A DNA stretch of 58,125 nucleotides from Desulfocapsa sp. (GTDB lineage Bacteria; Desulfobacterota; Desulfobulbia; Desulfobulbales; Desulfocapsaceae). Where the stretch lies: contig JANTGG010000006.1 in assembly GCA_024763035.1 (NCBI GenBank), forward strand, positions 1 through 58,125, given 5' to 3'. Made by a program: the position numbers and the translations under genes. Positions 44,821 through 53,730 of the stretch are shown here, piece by piece (position 1 is the stretch's first letter; each line of letters starts with the position of its first letter). The notes under the pieces were generated by a model. That model had not been told where the DNA came from and made no database searches. It worked only from the letters and a program-made list of their open reading frames with translations.

Positions 44821-44885
44821 TTTGGAACGGGGTGTTTCTCTGACGATTCCTGATATTCCAGAAGAAAAGCCTTAGGTTTTACAGT

Positions 44886-44923
44886 CCGGGAAAGATGAAA
44901 GCATCTTTCCCGGTTTTTTTTTT
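44886..44923 (+). terminator. Intrinsic terminator after rplY
   Basis: A perfect 12-bp stem (CCGGGAAAGATG with CATCTTTCCCGG) around the loop AAAG, followed by ten T residues. It ends just 15 bases before pth, so pth probably depends on read-through or a promoter inside this region. Confidence 0.93.
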
Positions 44924-44937
44924 GAAGGATCCAGGCT

Positions 44938-45531
44938 ATGGCTCAGGACACATTTTTGATAGCAGGTCTTGGAAACCCCGGGCTGCAGTACAGGGATACA
45001 AGACATAATATCGGTTTTATGGTGATTGATGCCCTCTGCAGACACCATGGAGTGATAGCAGACAGAAGTAAATGGGATGCACTTTATACCCGGACAAGCC
45101 GGCACGGGCTACGGTTATTGTTTGTAAAGCCGCAGACATTTATGAACCGTTCCGGGCGTTCCGTTTCCGCATTTGCAGATTTCTACAAAATCCCCCGTGA
45201 GCATATACTTATCTGTCACGATGACCTTGATATGCATCCCGGACGCTTAAAACTTGTAAGTGGCGTGGGGGCAGGCGGACATAATGGTATTCGTTCTTTG
45301 ATCCAGTGTCTTGGAGGAAAAAATTTCTTCAGGTTAAAATATGGTATAGGGAAGCCGGGAGAGAATCAGACCCATCAGAATATGCCAGTTGATAAATATG
45401 TGCTGGCAGCTCTGACGGAGGGAGAGGAGAGTCTGCTGGACAGACGAATGGAGCAGATTGTTGAGGGGATCGATCTGTTCCTTGAATCCGGACCGGATCA
45501 GGCTATGAATTTACTTAATAGTATTAAGTAA
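44938..45531 (+). CDS. pth: Peptidyl-tRNA hydrolase
   Basis: Pth frees tRNA from dropped-off peptidyl-tRNA. The 197 residues show GLGNPGLQYRDTRHNIGF with the catalytic His in TRHNIG, FVKPQTFMNRSG, and the catalytic Asp in HDDLDMHPG followed by GGHNGIRSL. It pairs with rplY as in many bacteria. The ATG is directly after the rplY terminator. Confidence 0.96.
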   Translation: MAQDTFLIAGLGNPGLQYRDTRHNIGFMVIDALCRHHGVIADRSKWDALYTRTSRHGLRLLFVKPQTFMNRSGRSVSAFADFYKIPREHILICHDDLDMHPGRLKLVSGVGAGGHNGIRSLIQCLGGKNFFRLKYGIGKPGENQTHQNMPVDKYVLAALTEGEESLLDRRMEQIVEGIDLFLESGPDQAMNLLNSIK

Positions 45532-45909
45532 GCTCCTGAAATATCGGAGACAGCTCTCTTTTTCAAGGCATTTTGAGGGAAAGTGTGGTATAGTACAGTC
45601 CTTCGTATTTGGAAAGACTGATTCGTTCAGTTGTGTCCGACATTTCGTTTGTTGTTTCAGGCGGAATGTGCTCACCCGATACCTTTATGAAATAGTATCG
45701 AACATTTTTTTATTTTCAGTTTCTTTCTGCATTGCAGATATAACGGCGGTTCAATTCTGATTCAGCCGGACTGGTTAGTTGGAATGTTTCATTAAATCAT
45801 CATGTTCTCAGTTGCATCTTCTTTCCCTGTCTTCAATTGTAATAAATGGCTTTGAAGAAACGCAACTGATGATCTAATCGTCCCAAATGTTCAGGGACAG
45901 GAGAATAAT
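45532..45909 (+). other. Long leader region of carD
   Basis: This 378-base gap holds no recognisable gene. Near the 3' end TCAGTTGC (45808-45815) pairs with GCAACTGA (45862-45869), extendable by TTCTT/GAAGAA, and ends about 30 bases before the carD ribosome site. This could occlude or present that site. A possible -10 (TATAGT) lies at 45589-45594 without a convincing -35. Confidence 0.4.
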
Positions 45910-46389
45910 GTGTTTGCACAGGGTGATATGGCCGTATATCCGGCCCATGGAGTAGGTGTGATTGAGGCCATTGAGTCTCAGACAGTGGCTGGGATCAATC
46001 AGGATTTTTACGTTATGAAAATCCTTGATAATAACATGAAGATTATGATCCCTACCATGACCAGTGATAATGTTGGATTACGTGCGATCATTGGGAAAAA
46101 AGAAGTTGATAAGGTTCTTGATATACTGCGTGATCGGGAAACCGAAATCGGTACTCAGACCTGGAATCGCCGGTACAGGGAGTATATGGAAAAGATCAAG
46201 ACCGGGTCTATTCATGAAGTGGCGTCAGTACTGCGTGATCTTTTCCTGCTCAGTGCCGATAAGGATCTCTCCTATGGTGAACGCAAGATGATGGATACTG
46301 CCAAAAGTCTGCTTGTTACAGAAATTTCTCTTGCCCGTAAGGTGGACGAAAGTAAGATTTCTGATCTTATTGAAGAAATGTTTAACTGA
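45910..46389 (+). CDS. carD: CarD/CdnL-family RNA polymerase-binding regulator
   Basis: This 159-residue protein binds the RNA polymerase beta subunit and steadies open complexes at rRNA promoters. It has the CarD_CdnL_TRCF Tudor-like N-terminal half (FAQGDMAVYPAHGVGVIEAIES) and an all-helical C-terminal half (LRDLFLLSADKDLSYGERKMMDTAKSLL). The GTG at 45910 is set by AGGAG 7 bases upstream; a nearby ATG at 45908 is out of frame. It may be a single-gene transcript with a long leader. Confidence 0.95.
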   Translation: MFAQGDMAVYPAHGVGVIEAIESQTVAGINQDFYVMKILDNNMKIMIPTMTSDNVGLRAIIGKKEVDKVLDILRDRETEIGTQTWNRRYREYMEKIKTGSIHEVASVLRDLFLLSADKDLSYGERKMMDTAKSLLVTEISLARKVDESKISDLIEEMFN

Positions 46390-46452
46390 TACCGGTAAAC
46401 ACGGGGGGTGGTGCTCTTTTCACTCCCCCCTTGAGGGTTTGGCAGGTACCCT
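46388..46452 (+). terminator. Hairpin after carD, possible degenerate family C copy
   Basis: GGGGGGTG pairs with CACTCCCCCC around a CTCTTTT-containing loop. Around it, ATACCGGTAA, GTGCTCTTTTCA and CCCCTTGAGGG match family C in order and spacing, so this may be a family C element now serving as the carD terminator. The T-run after the stem is weak. Confidence 0.45.
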
Positions 46453-46543
46453 CTCAGCTGATGGTTTTTTTAAGGTCCCGCAGACAATTTTATGATATCA
46501 GCACTTGATATCTCCCCTATCCTTTTTTACCACTCTTTATAGT

Positions 46544-47479
46544 ATGATAACCCTGCAGGTCTCTCCCGATCATGCCGGAAACAGGTTGGATCATTTCCTT
46601 GTACTTACCGTACCGGAAACCAGCCGATCCCTTCTCATTCAGTCCATTCGCCTCGGGCTTATTCTGGTTGACGGAGTTAAAAAGAAAAGTTCCTATCGCC
46701 TGAAAGAGGGAGAGCTTGTCAGCGGCACACTTTTTGTCCCCCCCGTTCCCCGGCTTATTCCGCAAAATATTCCTCTTAACATTCTCTTTGAAGATGAGCA
46801 TATCCTGCTTGTTTCAAAACCTCCCGGTCTTATAGTCCATCCCGGGAGCGGTAATCCTGACGGAACGCTTGTTAACGCTCTAATCTATTATTGCAAAAGT
46901 ATTGCTGAAGTCGGAGATGAATTACGACCCGGTATTGTCCATCGTCTGGATAAGGACACATCCGGCATTATGGTTGTCGCAAAAACTGCCGAAAGCCATC
47001 GGATTCTGGTTCAGGCCTTTAAGGAACGGACGGTGAAAAAAGAGTACATTGCCCTGTTGAGGGGACATCTTGACCGCAAAACAGGCAGAATTGTAGCTCC
47101 GATTGCCAGGCATCCGATAAACCGGCAGAAAATGGCAGTCTGTGAAAGAAAAGGGCGCTATGCTGCGAGTAACTGGCAGGTCACTGCTGAATATAAAGAG
47201 GGGTTTTCCCTTGTAAAGATTGGTATTGAAACCGGTCGTACTCATCAGATACGGGTGCACATGGCTTCACTCGGTTATCCGGTTGCAGGAGATGCACTGT
47301 ATGGACGGGGAGGGGATAAGCATCTATTCAAAAGACAGATGCTGCATGCCGGAAGTCTCAGTTTTTTTCATCCGGTAAATGGCAGGGCGATGACCTTTTA
47401 TGCACCCCTTCCTGAAGATTTCAATACTGCCCTGTCTGCCCTCAGCAGATGTCCTTCAGAAGATGGAAAGTCCCCATGA
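46544..47479 (+). CDS. rluD: RluD-like 23S rRNA pseudouridine synthase
   Basis: A 311-residue RluA-family pseudouridine synthase with an N-terminal S4 RNA-binding domain (NRLDHFLVLTVPETSRSLLI) and the catalytic motif VHRLDKDTSGIMVVAK containing the active Asp. ETGRTHQIRVH is also present. RluD modifies 23S helix 69; RluC or RluA activity cannot be ruled out. The ATG at 46544 gives a start typical of the family. Its stop overlaps the coaE start. Confidence 0.9.
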   Translation: MITLQVSPDHAGNRLDHFLVLTVPETSRSLLIQSIRLGLILVDGVKKKSSYRLKEGELVSGTLFVPPVPRLIPQNIPLNILFEDEHILLVSKPPGLIVHPGSGNPDGTLVNALIYYCKSIAEVGDELRPGIVHRLDKDTSGIMVVAKTAESHRILVQAFKERTVKKEYIALLRGHLDRKTGRIVAPIARHPINRQKMAVCERKGRYAASNWQVTAEYKEGFSLVKIGIETGRTHQIRVHMASLGYPVAGDALYGRGGDKHLFKRQMLHAGSLSFFHPVNGRAMTFYAPLPEDFNTALSALSRCPSEDGKSP

Positions 47480-48084
47480 TTATAGCTGTTTCAGGTGGTA
47501 TAGGCTCCGGGAAAACCAGGGTTTGCAGGGAATTTGCACAATACCTGCACGCGAAAAGTGTCAGTGCCGATGGCATCTGCAAAGACCTTCTTGCTCCAGG
47601 TGCCGCTGGCTATAGGGAGTTGCAGCTCCTTTACGGCAACAGATTTTTCCTCGATAACGATCGGCTTGACAGGGGATTGTTGCGTCGTGAGCTGTTTTCT
47701 GACAGTGTGCTTCGTAAACAGCTCGACGGAATACTTCACCCCATGGTTCGGGAGGAAATAGCCGGTGTTTCAGAAGCAGCAGTAAGGGAAAACAAAATCC
47801 TGATTGTTGAAGTTCCGCTTCTGTTTGAAAAAGGATGGCAGGGTGATTATGATCTGACACTCCTCGTGTACACAGATCCTGACACCTGCGTGCAGAGGAT
47901 TCAAACCCGGGATCTGGTGACAGAAAAAGAGGCCAGACAGGCAGTGGCAGTGCAGATGGATATAAACCAAAAAAAGAAACTCGCCGATATCATAATTGAC
48001 AACAGCGGAAGCTTCCAGGATACCTGTCGTCAGCTCCGGAAGGTGAAAGACGAACTGTTAAAAAATAAACAGAAAAACCCTTGA
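47476..48084 (+). CDS. coaE: Dephospho-CoA kinase
   Basis: CoaE phosphorylates dephospho-CoA, the last step of CoA synthesis. It has 202 residues from the ATG at 47476, which overlaps the rluD stop as ATGA; an in-frame ATG at 47449 is less likely. The P-loop is GGIGSGKT, and VEVPLLFEKGW and RIQTRDLVTEKEA (lid region) are typical. The rho promoter -35 box overlaps its stop codon. Confidence 0.94.
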   Translation: MIIAVSGGIGSGKTRVCREFAQYLHAKSVSADGICKDLLAPGAAGYRELQLLYGNRFFLDNDRLDRGLLRRELFSDSVLRKQLDGILHPMVREEIAGVSEAAVRENKILIVEVPLLFEKGWQGDYDLTLLVYTDPDTCVQRIQTRDLVTEKEARQAVAVQMDINQKKKLADIIIDNSGSFQDTCRQLRKVKDELLKNKQKNP

Positions 48085-48109
48085 CAGCTATTCAATGAAA
48101 TCGTAGTAT
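48081..48109 (+). promoter_or_regulatory. Likely sigma-70 promoter for rho
   Basis: A perfect TTGACA (48081-48086), a 17-base spacer and TAGTAT (48104-48109). It overlaps the end of coaE and gives a leader of about 400 bases before rho, in keeping with rho autoregulation through a long leader. Confidence 0.75.
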
Positions 48110-48302
48110 AGCCCCAATTCGAGACTGTATAAGCCTATAGAAAAATTACCTGTTATCCGGCTTTTTTTTCCTTCCCCAATACAGTCGATTACATACAGAT
48201 TAAAACTGATATCCAAACGTATTCTCACCATTAGCGGAATTGTTTCTACGCCATAACTCTATTATATTCCTGACTTTTTTTACGAATACATATAAAAAAA
48301 CT

Positions 48303-48405
48303 GACACCGGTGATAAATGGTACGCCGGTATAAGTACCTTGTTGGAAAATCTCTTGCAAAAACAACAGCTAAGCGAAGGCTTCGAGGAACTTATCTGTAA
48401 GGTAT
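48303..48405 (+). repeat. Family C structured repeat, copy C3 (rho leader)
   Basis: This begins ACACCGGTGATAAATGG like C1, but the inner hairpin is deleted, leaving GGTAC-GCCGGTATAA-GTACC as a direct hairpin. The 3' part folds well: ACAGCTAAG (from 48365) with CTTATCTGT (to 48398) enclosing CGAAG-G-CTTCG. It lies 116 bases before the rho start codon. The rest of the 437-base gap 48085-48521 holds the rho promoter and no other gene. Confidence 0.7.
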
Positions 48406-48521
48406 CATCCTGAGTTTCCAAAGAAAACAGAACGGCTGTAGTTGTCGTTATGAGCTGCAGCGCGTCTTTTACCGATGTGTTTTACTGTCCTGCCAACAGT
48501 CCTTAAAGGAGAACTGAATTA

Positions 48522-49772
48522 ATGAATCTGGCTGAATTAAAACTCAAAAAAATTGTCGATCTTGTAAAACTTGGTCGCAAGCTGAAGGTTGAGGGTGTTA
48601 ATACTCTTCGCAAGCAGGAGCTGATTTTCGCCATCCTGAAGGCCCAGGCTGAAGATGATGGAAAGATGCGCGGCAGTGGAGTGCTTGAAATTCTACCGGA
48701 CGGCTTTGGTTTCCTGCGGGCACCCGATTACAACTATCTGCCCGGACCCGATGATATCTATGTCTCTCCATCCCAGATCCGACGACTGGGACTGCGTACC
48801 GGTGACACAGTTGAAGGACTTGTTCGTGCCCCAAAAGACGGAGAGCGCTACTTTGCCCTTTTAAAAGTTGATATGATCAACTTTGATAGTCCCGAAGCTG
48901 CAAAGAAGAAAACCGTATTCTCCAACCTTACGCCCCTGCATCCCGAAGAGAAATTAAACCTTGAGTGGCAGCCTGACAACTTCTCCATGCGTCTTGTTGA
49001 AATGATGTGCCCCGTTGGCAAGGGTCAGCGCGGATTGATTGTTGCCCCACCGCGAACCGGTAAAACTGTACTGATTCAAAAGATTGCAAACTCCATAGTC
49101 AGGAATCATAAGGAGGTGTATTTGATTATCCTCCTTATCGATGAGCGTCCTGAAGAAGTAACAGAAATGAAACGCAATGTAGGGGCTGCAGAGGTCGTCA
49201 GCTCTACCTTTGATGAACCGCCGCAACGTCATATACAGGTCGCTGAGATGGTTATCGAAAAAGCAAAACGCCTGGTGGAGCACAAAAAAGATGTTGTGAT
49301 TCTCCTTGATTCCATTACCCGTCTCGCTCGGGCGTATAATACGGTGACACCTGCCAGCGGCAAGATTCTTTCCGGTGGTGTTGAAGCCAATGCCCTTTTT
49401 CGTCCCAAACGGTTTTTTGGAGCTGCCAGAAATGTAGAGGAAGGTGGAAGCCTTACCATCCTTGCTTCAGCACTCGTTGAAACCGGCAGTCGCATGGACG
49501 AGGTTATTTTTGAAGAGTTTAAAGGTACCGGCAATATGGAAATTGTTCTTGACCGGAAGATGTCCGAGCGACGTATCTACCCTGCCATCGATGTGAAAAA
49601 ATCAGGAACACGCAAAGAGGATCTTCTCCTTTCTCCCGAGGTGTTAAATCGGGTCTGGATATTGCGCAAACTTTTATCCTCCATGAATCCAGCCAACGGC
49701 ATGGAATTTCTGCTCGACAAGATGAAACATCACAAGACCAATGAAGAATTTTTTGACTCGATGAATTCCTGA
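48522..49772 (+). CDS. rho: Transcription termination factor Rho
   Basis: The hexameric RNA helicase that ends transcription, 416 residues. An N-terminal Rho_N helical domain is followed by a cold-shock-like RNA-binding fold ([13 protein letters not shown]) and a RecA-like ATPase. The Walker A is PPRTGKT with K181, the same number as in E. coli Rho, and [13 protein letters not shown] and [19 protein letters not shown] are present. An AAAGGAG site precedes the ATG. A palindromic family B element follows. Confidence 0.98.
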   Translation: MNLAELKLKKIVDLVKLGRKLKVEGVNTLRKQELIFAILKAQAEDDGKMRGSGVLEILPDGFGFLRAPDYNYLPGPDDIYVSPSQIRRLGLRTGDTVEGLVRAPKDGERYFALLKVDMINFDSPEAAKKKTVFSNLTPLHPEEKLNLEWQPDNFSMRLVEMMCPVGKGQRGLIVAPPRTGKTVLIQKIANSIVRNHKEVYLIILLIDERPEEVTEMKRNVGAAEVVSSTFDEPPQRHIQVAEMVIEKAKRLVEHKKDVVILLDSITRLARAYNTVTPASGKILSGGVEANALFRPKRFFGAARNVEEGGSLTILASALVETGSRMDEVIFEEFKGTGNMEIVLDRKMSERRIYPAIDVKKSGTRKEDLLLSPEVLNRVWILRKLLSSMNPANGMEFLLDKMKHHKTNEEFFDSMNS

Positions 49773-49784
49773 TGGAGCAATCTC

Positions 49785-49930
49785 CAGGAGGCTGTCCGAG
49801 AATGCCCTTTCGCCCAAACTCTTCGTTGTTTTCAAAATTTTATCCTCAGAATATCAGCCATATGCCTGCGGTAAAATTTTGAAAATGCCTCGATTTTGAA
49901 CGAAATGCCTATTCTCGGACAAGCTCCCAG
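49785..49930. repeat. Family B long palindromic element, copy B2
   Basis: A hairpin element of about 145 bases. The outer arms GGAGGCTGTCCGAGAATGCC (from 49787) and GGCATTTCG-type CGAAATGCCTATTCTCGGACAAGCTCC (to 49927) are inverted copies. Inside, TTTTCAAAATTTTA pairs with TAAAATTTTGAAAA. It occupies half of the 306-base gap between rho and rpmE; the rest shows only the rpmE ribosome site. It may end the rho transcript. Confidence 0.85.
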
Positions 49931-50078
49931 GGCGGAAAATCCGGAAAGGATACGGGGACGGTTGTTTTTTATTGAAAAAAATCGACAGGTCAGTATAATA
50001 GTATTCTTTTCGTGTTGAGCAAAAGTACACTGTGGACCGAATGAGTCACGAGTCACTAATATAAAAGGAACAAACGTT

Positions 50079-50294
50079 ATGAGAAGCGGTATACATCCGG
50101 AATATCACAAAATTAAAGCAGTATGTGGTTGTGGAAATGAAATTGAGATTGGTTCAGTTAATGAAGAAATGACAATTGATATTTGTTCCGCCTGCCATCC
50201 TTTTTTTACAGGAAAACAAAAGCTTGTGGATACTGCTGGACGTATTGAAAAATTTAAGAAACGGTACGCCAAGCACTACGAAAACAAGAAATAA
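50079..50294 (+). CDS. rpmE: 50S ribosomal protein L31 (zinc form)
   Basis: A 71-residue L31 with the four zinc-binding cysteines C16, C18, C36 and C39 (CGC and CSAC) and the conserved [20 protein letters not shown]. The C+ form is normally the one used when zinc is ample. AAAGGA precedes the ATG. A stem-loop separates it from prfA. Confidence 0.97.
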   Translation: MRSGIHPEYHKIKAVCGCGNEIEIGSVNEEMTIDICSACHPFFTGKQKLVDTAGRIEKFKKRYAKHYENKK

Positions 50295-50339
50295 CGAGAA
50301 GTTCAGCTGCCGCTGTTGCGACAGTGATCTCCGCATTTT

Positions 50340-50376
50340 AATAATCCACAATCGGGTTCACCGGTTGTGGATTATT
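50340..50376. terminator. Stem-loop between rpmE and prfA
   Basis: A 16-bp stem (AATAATCCACAATCGG with CCGGTTGTGGATTATT, one G-T pair) around the loop GTTCA. It is followed by TTCATTTAT rather than a pure T-run, so it may be a weak terminator or an mRNA-protecting hairpin; it lies 28 bases before the prfA start. Confidence 0.65.
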
Positions 50377-50404
50377 TCATTTATACCCCCTGCCCATTGC
50401 TGTT

Positions 50405-51472
50405 ATGGATAAACTTGCCGATCTTGATGAAAAATTGTCCCACCTCGAAGGCAGACTCTCAGATCCTTCCCTGATTGCCGATCAGAAAGCGTACCAGAAA
50501 GTTGCCCAGGAACATGCCCATCTGACCAAACTGCAGACTCTCTACGATACACTTGAAGGAGTACAGGCAGATATTGTCGAGAATCGTGAACTGCTGCAGG
50601 AAGGCGATGACGATCAGGAACTCCTCGATCTTGCCCGTGAGGAGATTGAGGAACTGGTTGAAGAGGAGAAGAAGCTTGAACAGGACATTATGCTTCTGCT
50701 TCTGCCCAAAGATCCTAATGATGAACGAAATACTTTTCTGGAAATTCGTGCCGGAACCGGAGGCGACGAAGCCGCTCTTTTTGTAGCCGATCTTTTTCGC
50801 ATGTATTCACGGTATGCTGAATCAAAAGGATGGAAAGTTGAGGTGATGAGTTCCAGTCCTCTTGGAATTGGCGGCTTTAAGGAAATCATTGCTCTTATCA
50901 CTGGTGACTCTGTCTTTTCCCGCCTGAAATATGAAAGCGGGGTACACAGGGTACAGCGTGTACCCGAAACGGAAACCCAGGGACGTATTCACACATCTGC
51001 CGTAACCGTTGCAATTTTACCGGAAGCGGATGAAGTGGAGCTGAATATTGCCAACCATGAACTGAAATTTGACGTTTACCGGGCTTCCGGACCAGGGGGA
51101 CAGTCTGTGAATACAACAGACTCGGCTGTGCGGATAACCCATCTGCCCACCGGACTTGTGGTAACGTGTCAGGATGAGAAGTCACAGCACAAAAACAAGG
51201 CCAAGGCAATGACCGTTCTCCGTGCCAGACTGCTGGATAAAATGGAACAGGAACATCACGATAAGATCGCAGATGACAGACGGAGTCAGGTGGGTTCCGG
51301 AGATCGCAGTGAACGTATTCGAACCTATAATTTCCCTCAGGGCAGGATCACAGATCACCGGATTAACCTTACCCTCTATAAACTTGAATCCATAATTGCC
51401 GGTAAGCTCGAAGAAGTGATTACGCCGCTTGTTACCCACGATCAGGAAGAAAAACTCAAACAGATACAGTGA
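50405..51472 (+). CDS. prfA: Peptide chain release factor 1
   Basis: RF1 reads UAG and UAA stop codons and releases the peptide. It has 355 residues with the GGQ motif in [23 protein letters not shown]-class tripeptide region corresponds to [12 protein letters not shown]. The following gene encodes the methyltransferase that modifies the GGQ glutamine, 80 bases further on. The N-terminal coiled coil [11 protein letters not shown] is typical. Confidence 0.97.
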   Translation: MDKLADLDEKLSHLEGRLSDPSLIADQKAYQKVAQEHAHLTKLQTLYDTLEGVQADIVENRELLQEGDDDQELLDLAREEIEELVEEEKKLEQDIMLLLLPKDPNDERNTFLEIRAGTGGDEAALFVADLFRMYSRYAESKGWKVEVMSSSPLGIGGFKEIIALITGDSVFSRLKYESGVHRVQRVPETETQGRIHTSAVTVAILPEADEVELNIANHELKFDVYRASGPGGQSVNTTDSAVRITHLPTGLVVTCQDEKSQHKNKAKAMTVLRARLLDKMEQEHHDKIADDRRSQVGSGDRSERIRTYNFPQGRITDHRINLTLYKLESIIAGKLEEVITPLVTHDQEEKLKQIQ

Positions 51473-51552
51473 GTCCTGGCGGGTTTCTTTATCTTTGCTT
51501 TTTGTATCATGTTTTCAGGTGCTTCCTTTCAGGATGATCAGGAGCTGTATCA

Positions 51553-52425
51553 GTGACAATCAGAGAGATTCTCCAGTTTGCAGCGGCTGAACTTTCCGCC
51601 GCCGGTATTGAAAATTCTCATGTCGATGCCGGGCTACTGCTGGGAGAGGTGCTCAATTCAACACGTACCCAGTTGTATCTTGATGCTGACACCACTGTTT
51701 CTGAGATACATTATCTGAGATTTCTTGAATTTCTGCAGCGGCGTCAACAGAGGGAACCTCTTGCCTATATCCTCGGACAACAGGAGTTCTGGTCTCTTGA
51801 TTTTATCGTTTCACCTGCTGTGTTAATTCCCAGACCGGAAACAGAGCTGCTTGTGGAAGAGGGGCTCTCTTTATTTCAGAAACACGCAAGCGGTAGCGGA
51901 CTGATACTTGATCTCTGTTGCGGTTCCGGTGCTATTGCGGTGATTCTGGCAAAAGAGCTTGCTGTACCGATTATAGCTGCAGATATCTCCGAAGATGCTC
52001 TGGAAATAGCACGGCAAAATGCAAAACGTCACAGTGTCGAGCATCTGGTCAGCTTTGTTCGGGCAGATCTCCTGAGCTCATTTTGTAAACAACCACTCTT
52101 TTCCATGATCCTCTCCAATCCACCTTATGTCAGTGCTGATGAAATGAAAAAAGGACTGCAGCCTGAGGTGGATCTTTATGAGCCGCATCTTGCGCTTAAC
52201 GGCGGAACAGGCGGGTATGATATTTTGAGACAAATTCGCCGGCAGGCGGCTTCCCGATTACTGCCAGGCGGATCTTTATGTATGGAAATCGGGGCAGAGC
52301 AGGGAGCCGGAGTACTGGAGCTCTTTAGCGGGAATCCTGCAGATACATCATGTTTTGTAGAGGCTCGCATTCTATCGGATTACAGTGGACACGACAGAAT
52401 CCTCTGTGTTCAGAAAAAACAGTAG
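51553..52425 (+). CDS. prmC: Release factor glutamine methyltransferase
   Basis: PrmC methylates the Gln of the GGQ motif of RF1 and RF2 using SAM. The 290 residues have an N-terminal helical domain, the SAM motif ILDLCCGSGAIAVILA and the catalytic NPPY in ILSNPPYVS. A GTG start is used at 51553. It lies between prfA and murA, a common order. Confidence 0.95.
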   Translation: MTIREILQFAAAELSAAGIENSHVDAGLLLGEVLNSTRTQLYLDADTTVSEIHYLRFLEFLQRRQQREPLAYILGQQEFWSLDFIVSPAVLIPRPETELLVEEGLSLFQKHASGSGLILDLCCGSGAIAVILAKELAVPIIAADISEDALEIARQNAKRHSVEHLVSFVRADLLSSFCKQPLFSMILSNPPYVSADEMKKGLQPEVDLYEPHLALNGGTGGYDILRQIRRQAASRLLPGGSLCMEIGAEQGAGVLELFSGNPADTSCFVEARILSDYSGHDRILCVQKKQ

Positions 52426-52440
52426 ACAGGGACAGGGAAG

Positions 52441-53715
52441 ATGGAAAAACTTGTAATAGAAGGTGGCAGAAAGCTCACAGGCGAGGTGAAAATCAGCGGG
52501 GCAAAGAATGCTGCATTGCCGCTTATAGCTGCCACATTGCTCGCAGAAGGTGTGCATGTTTTAAATAATGTCCCTGATCTTCGTGATACCAGAACCATTC
52601 TTCGGCTCCTTGAATCCCTGGGATTGACCTGGAAGAGAGAGGGAGATGCCCTTTATATCGACGGTACAGGATTACGGTATTCCGAAGCCTCCTATGATCT
52701 GGTGAAAACCATGCGGGCATCGGTCCTTGTGCTTGGACCTCTTCTGGCAAGGCTAGGCAAGGCAAAAGTCTCCATGCCAGGAGGATGTGCCATCGGTGCC
52801 CGTCCCATCAATTTTCATCTGACAGGTTTTGAACAACTCGGTGTGACATGCGATCTGGAGCATGGCTATGTTGATGCCAGGATTGAGGGGAGACTGCAGG
52901 GCGGCACCGTGTATTTTGATATTCCTTCAGTCACTGGAACGGAAAATCTCCTTATGGCTGCATCGCTTGCCGAAGGAACAACAGTTATAAAAAATGCGGC
53001 AAGGGAACCGGAAATCGGTAATTTGATAGATATGCTGACGGCAATGGGTGCTCGAATTGAAGGACGTGATACAGCCCAGCTTGTGATCAGAGGGGTGAAA
53101 ACTCTTCATGCTGCCACGAGTCGTATTATCCCCGATCGGATTGAGGCTGGAACCTATGCCATTGCCATTGCGGCAACAGGTGGGGAGGCTGTGGTGAAAG
53201 GCTGTGACCCTGCACACCTGCCCGCACTTCTGGGGAAAATGCACAGTGCCGGTGTCGCTGTGGATGCCGGAACAGATTCACTTTCCATACAGTCGCCCGT
53301 ATGTCGTGGTGAGAGAATCGCAGCTGTTGATGTTACCACCATGCCCTATCCCGGCTATCCAACAGATCTACAGGCACAGTTTATGGCACTTATGACCCTT
53401 GCCACAGGTGTGAGTGTGATCCATGAGACCATATTTGAAAACAGATTCATGCATGTGGCTGAGTTGCAGCGCATGGGAGCCGACATAAAAATTGATGGCA
53501 GGATAGCCATGGTTAAAGGTCTTGCTGAAACAGATCTTTTTGGAGCACAGGTGATGGCAACGGATCTGCGGGCGAGTTCATCCCTTGTGATAGCAGGGCT
53601 TGCCGCTGTTGGTCGAACAGATATTTCCAGAATATATCATCTGGAACGGGGGTATGAAGATATGGTGGGTAAACTGACAGGACTTGGGGCCAACGTCTGG
53701 AAAGAAGACGAGTAG
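52441..53715 (+). CDS. murA: UDP-N-acetylglucosamine 1-carboxyvinyltransferase
   Basis: MurA starts peptidoglycan precursor synthesis by moving enolpyruvate from PEP to UDP-GlcNAc. The 424-residue length is standard. The active-site Cys is in [15 protein letters not shown], so fosfomycin sensitivity is expected from this residue. [18 protein letters not shown], near the start, is typical. It is 15 bases after prmC and converges with the sensor kinase gene. Confidence 0.97.
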   Translation: MEKLVIEGGRKLTGEVKISGAKNAALPLIAATLLAEGVHVLNNVPDLRDTRTILRLLESLGLTWKREGDALYIDGTGLRYSEASYDLVKTMRASVLVLGPLLARLGKAKVSMPGGCAIGARPINFHLTGFEQLGVTCDLEHGYVDARIEGRLQGGTVYFDIPSVTGTENLLMAASLAEGTTVIKNAAREPEIGNLIDMLTAMGARIEGRDTAQLVIRGVKTLHAATSRIIPDRIEAGTYAIAIAATGGEAVVKGCDPAHLPALLGKMHSAGVAVDAGTDSLSIQSPVCRGERIAAVDVTTMPYPGYPTDLQAQFMALMTLATGVSVIHETIFENRFMHVAELQRMGADIKIDGRIAMVKGLAETDLFGAQVMATDLRASSSLVIAGLAAVGRTDISRIYHLERGYEDMVGKLTGLGANVWKEDE

Positions 53716-53730
53716 GAGGTATATTTGTTA

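Noticed and set aside
49832-50056. Minus-strand frame of 74 codons after rho
   Set aside because: It lies inside the family B palindrome and reads as translated repeat.
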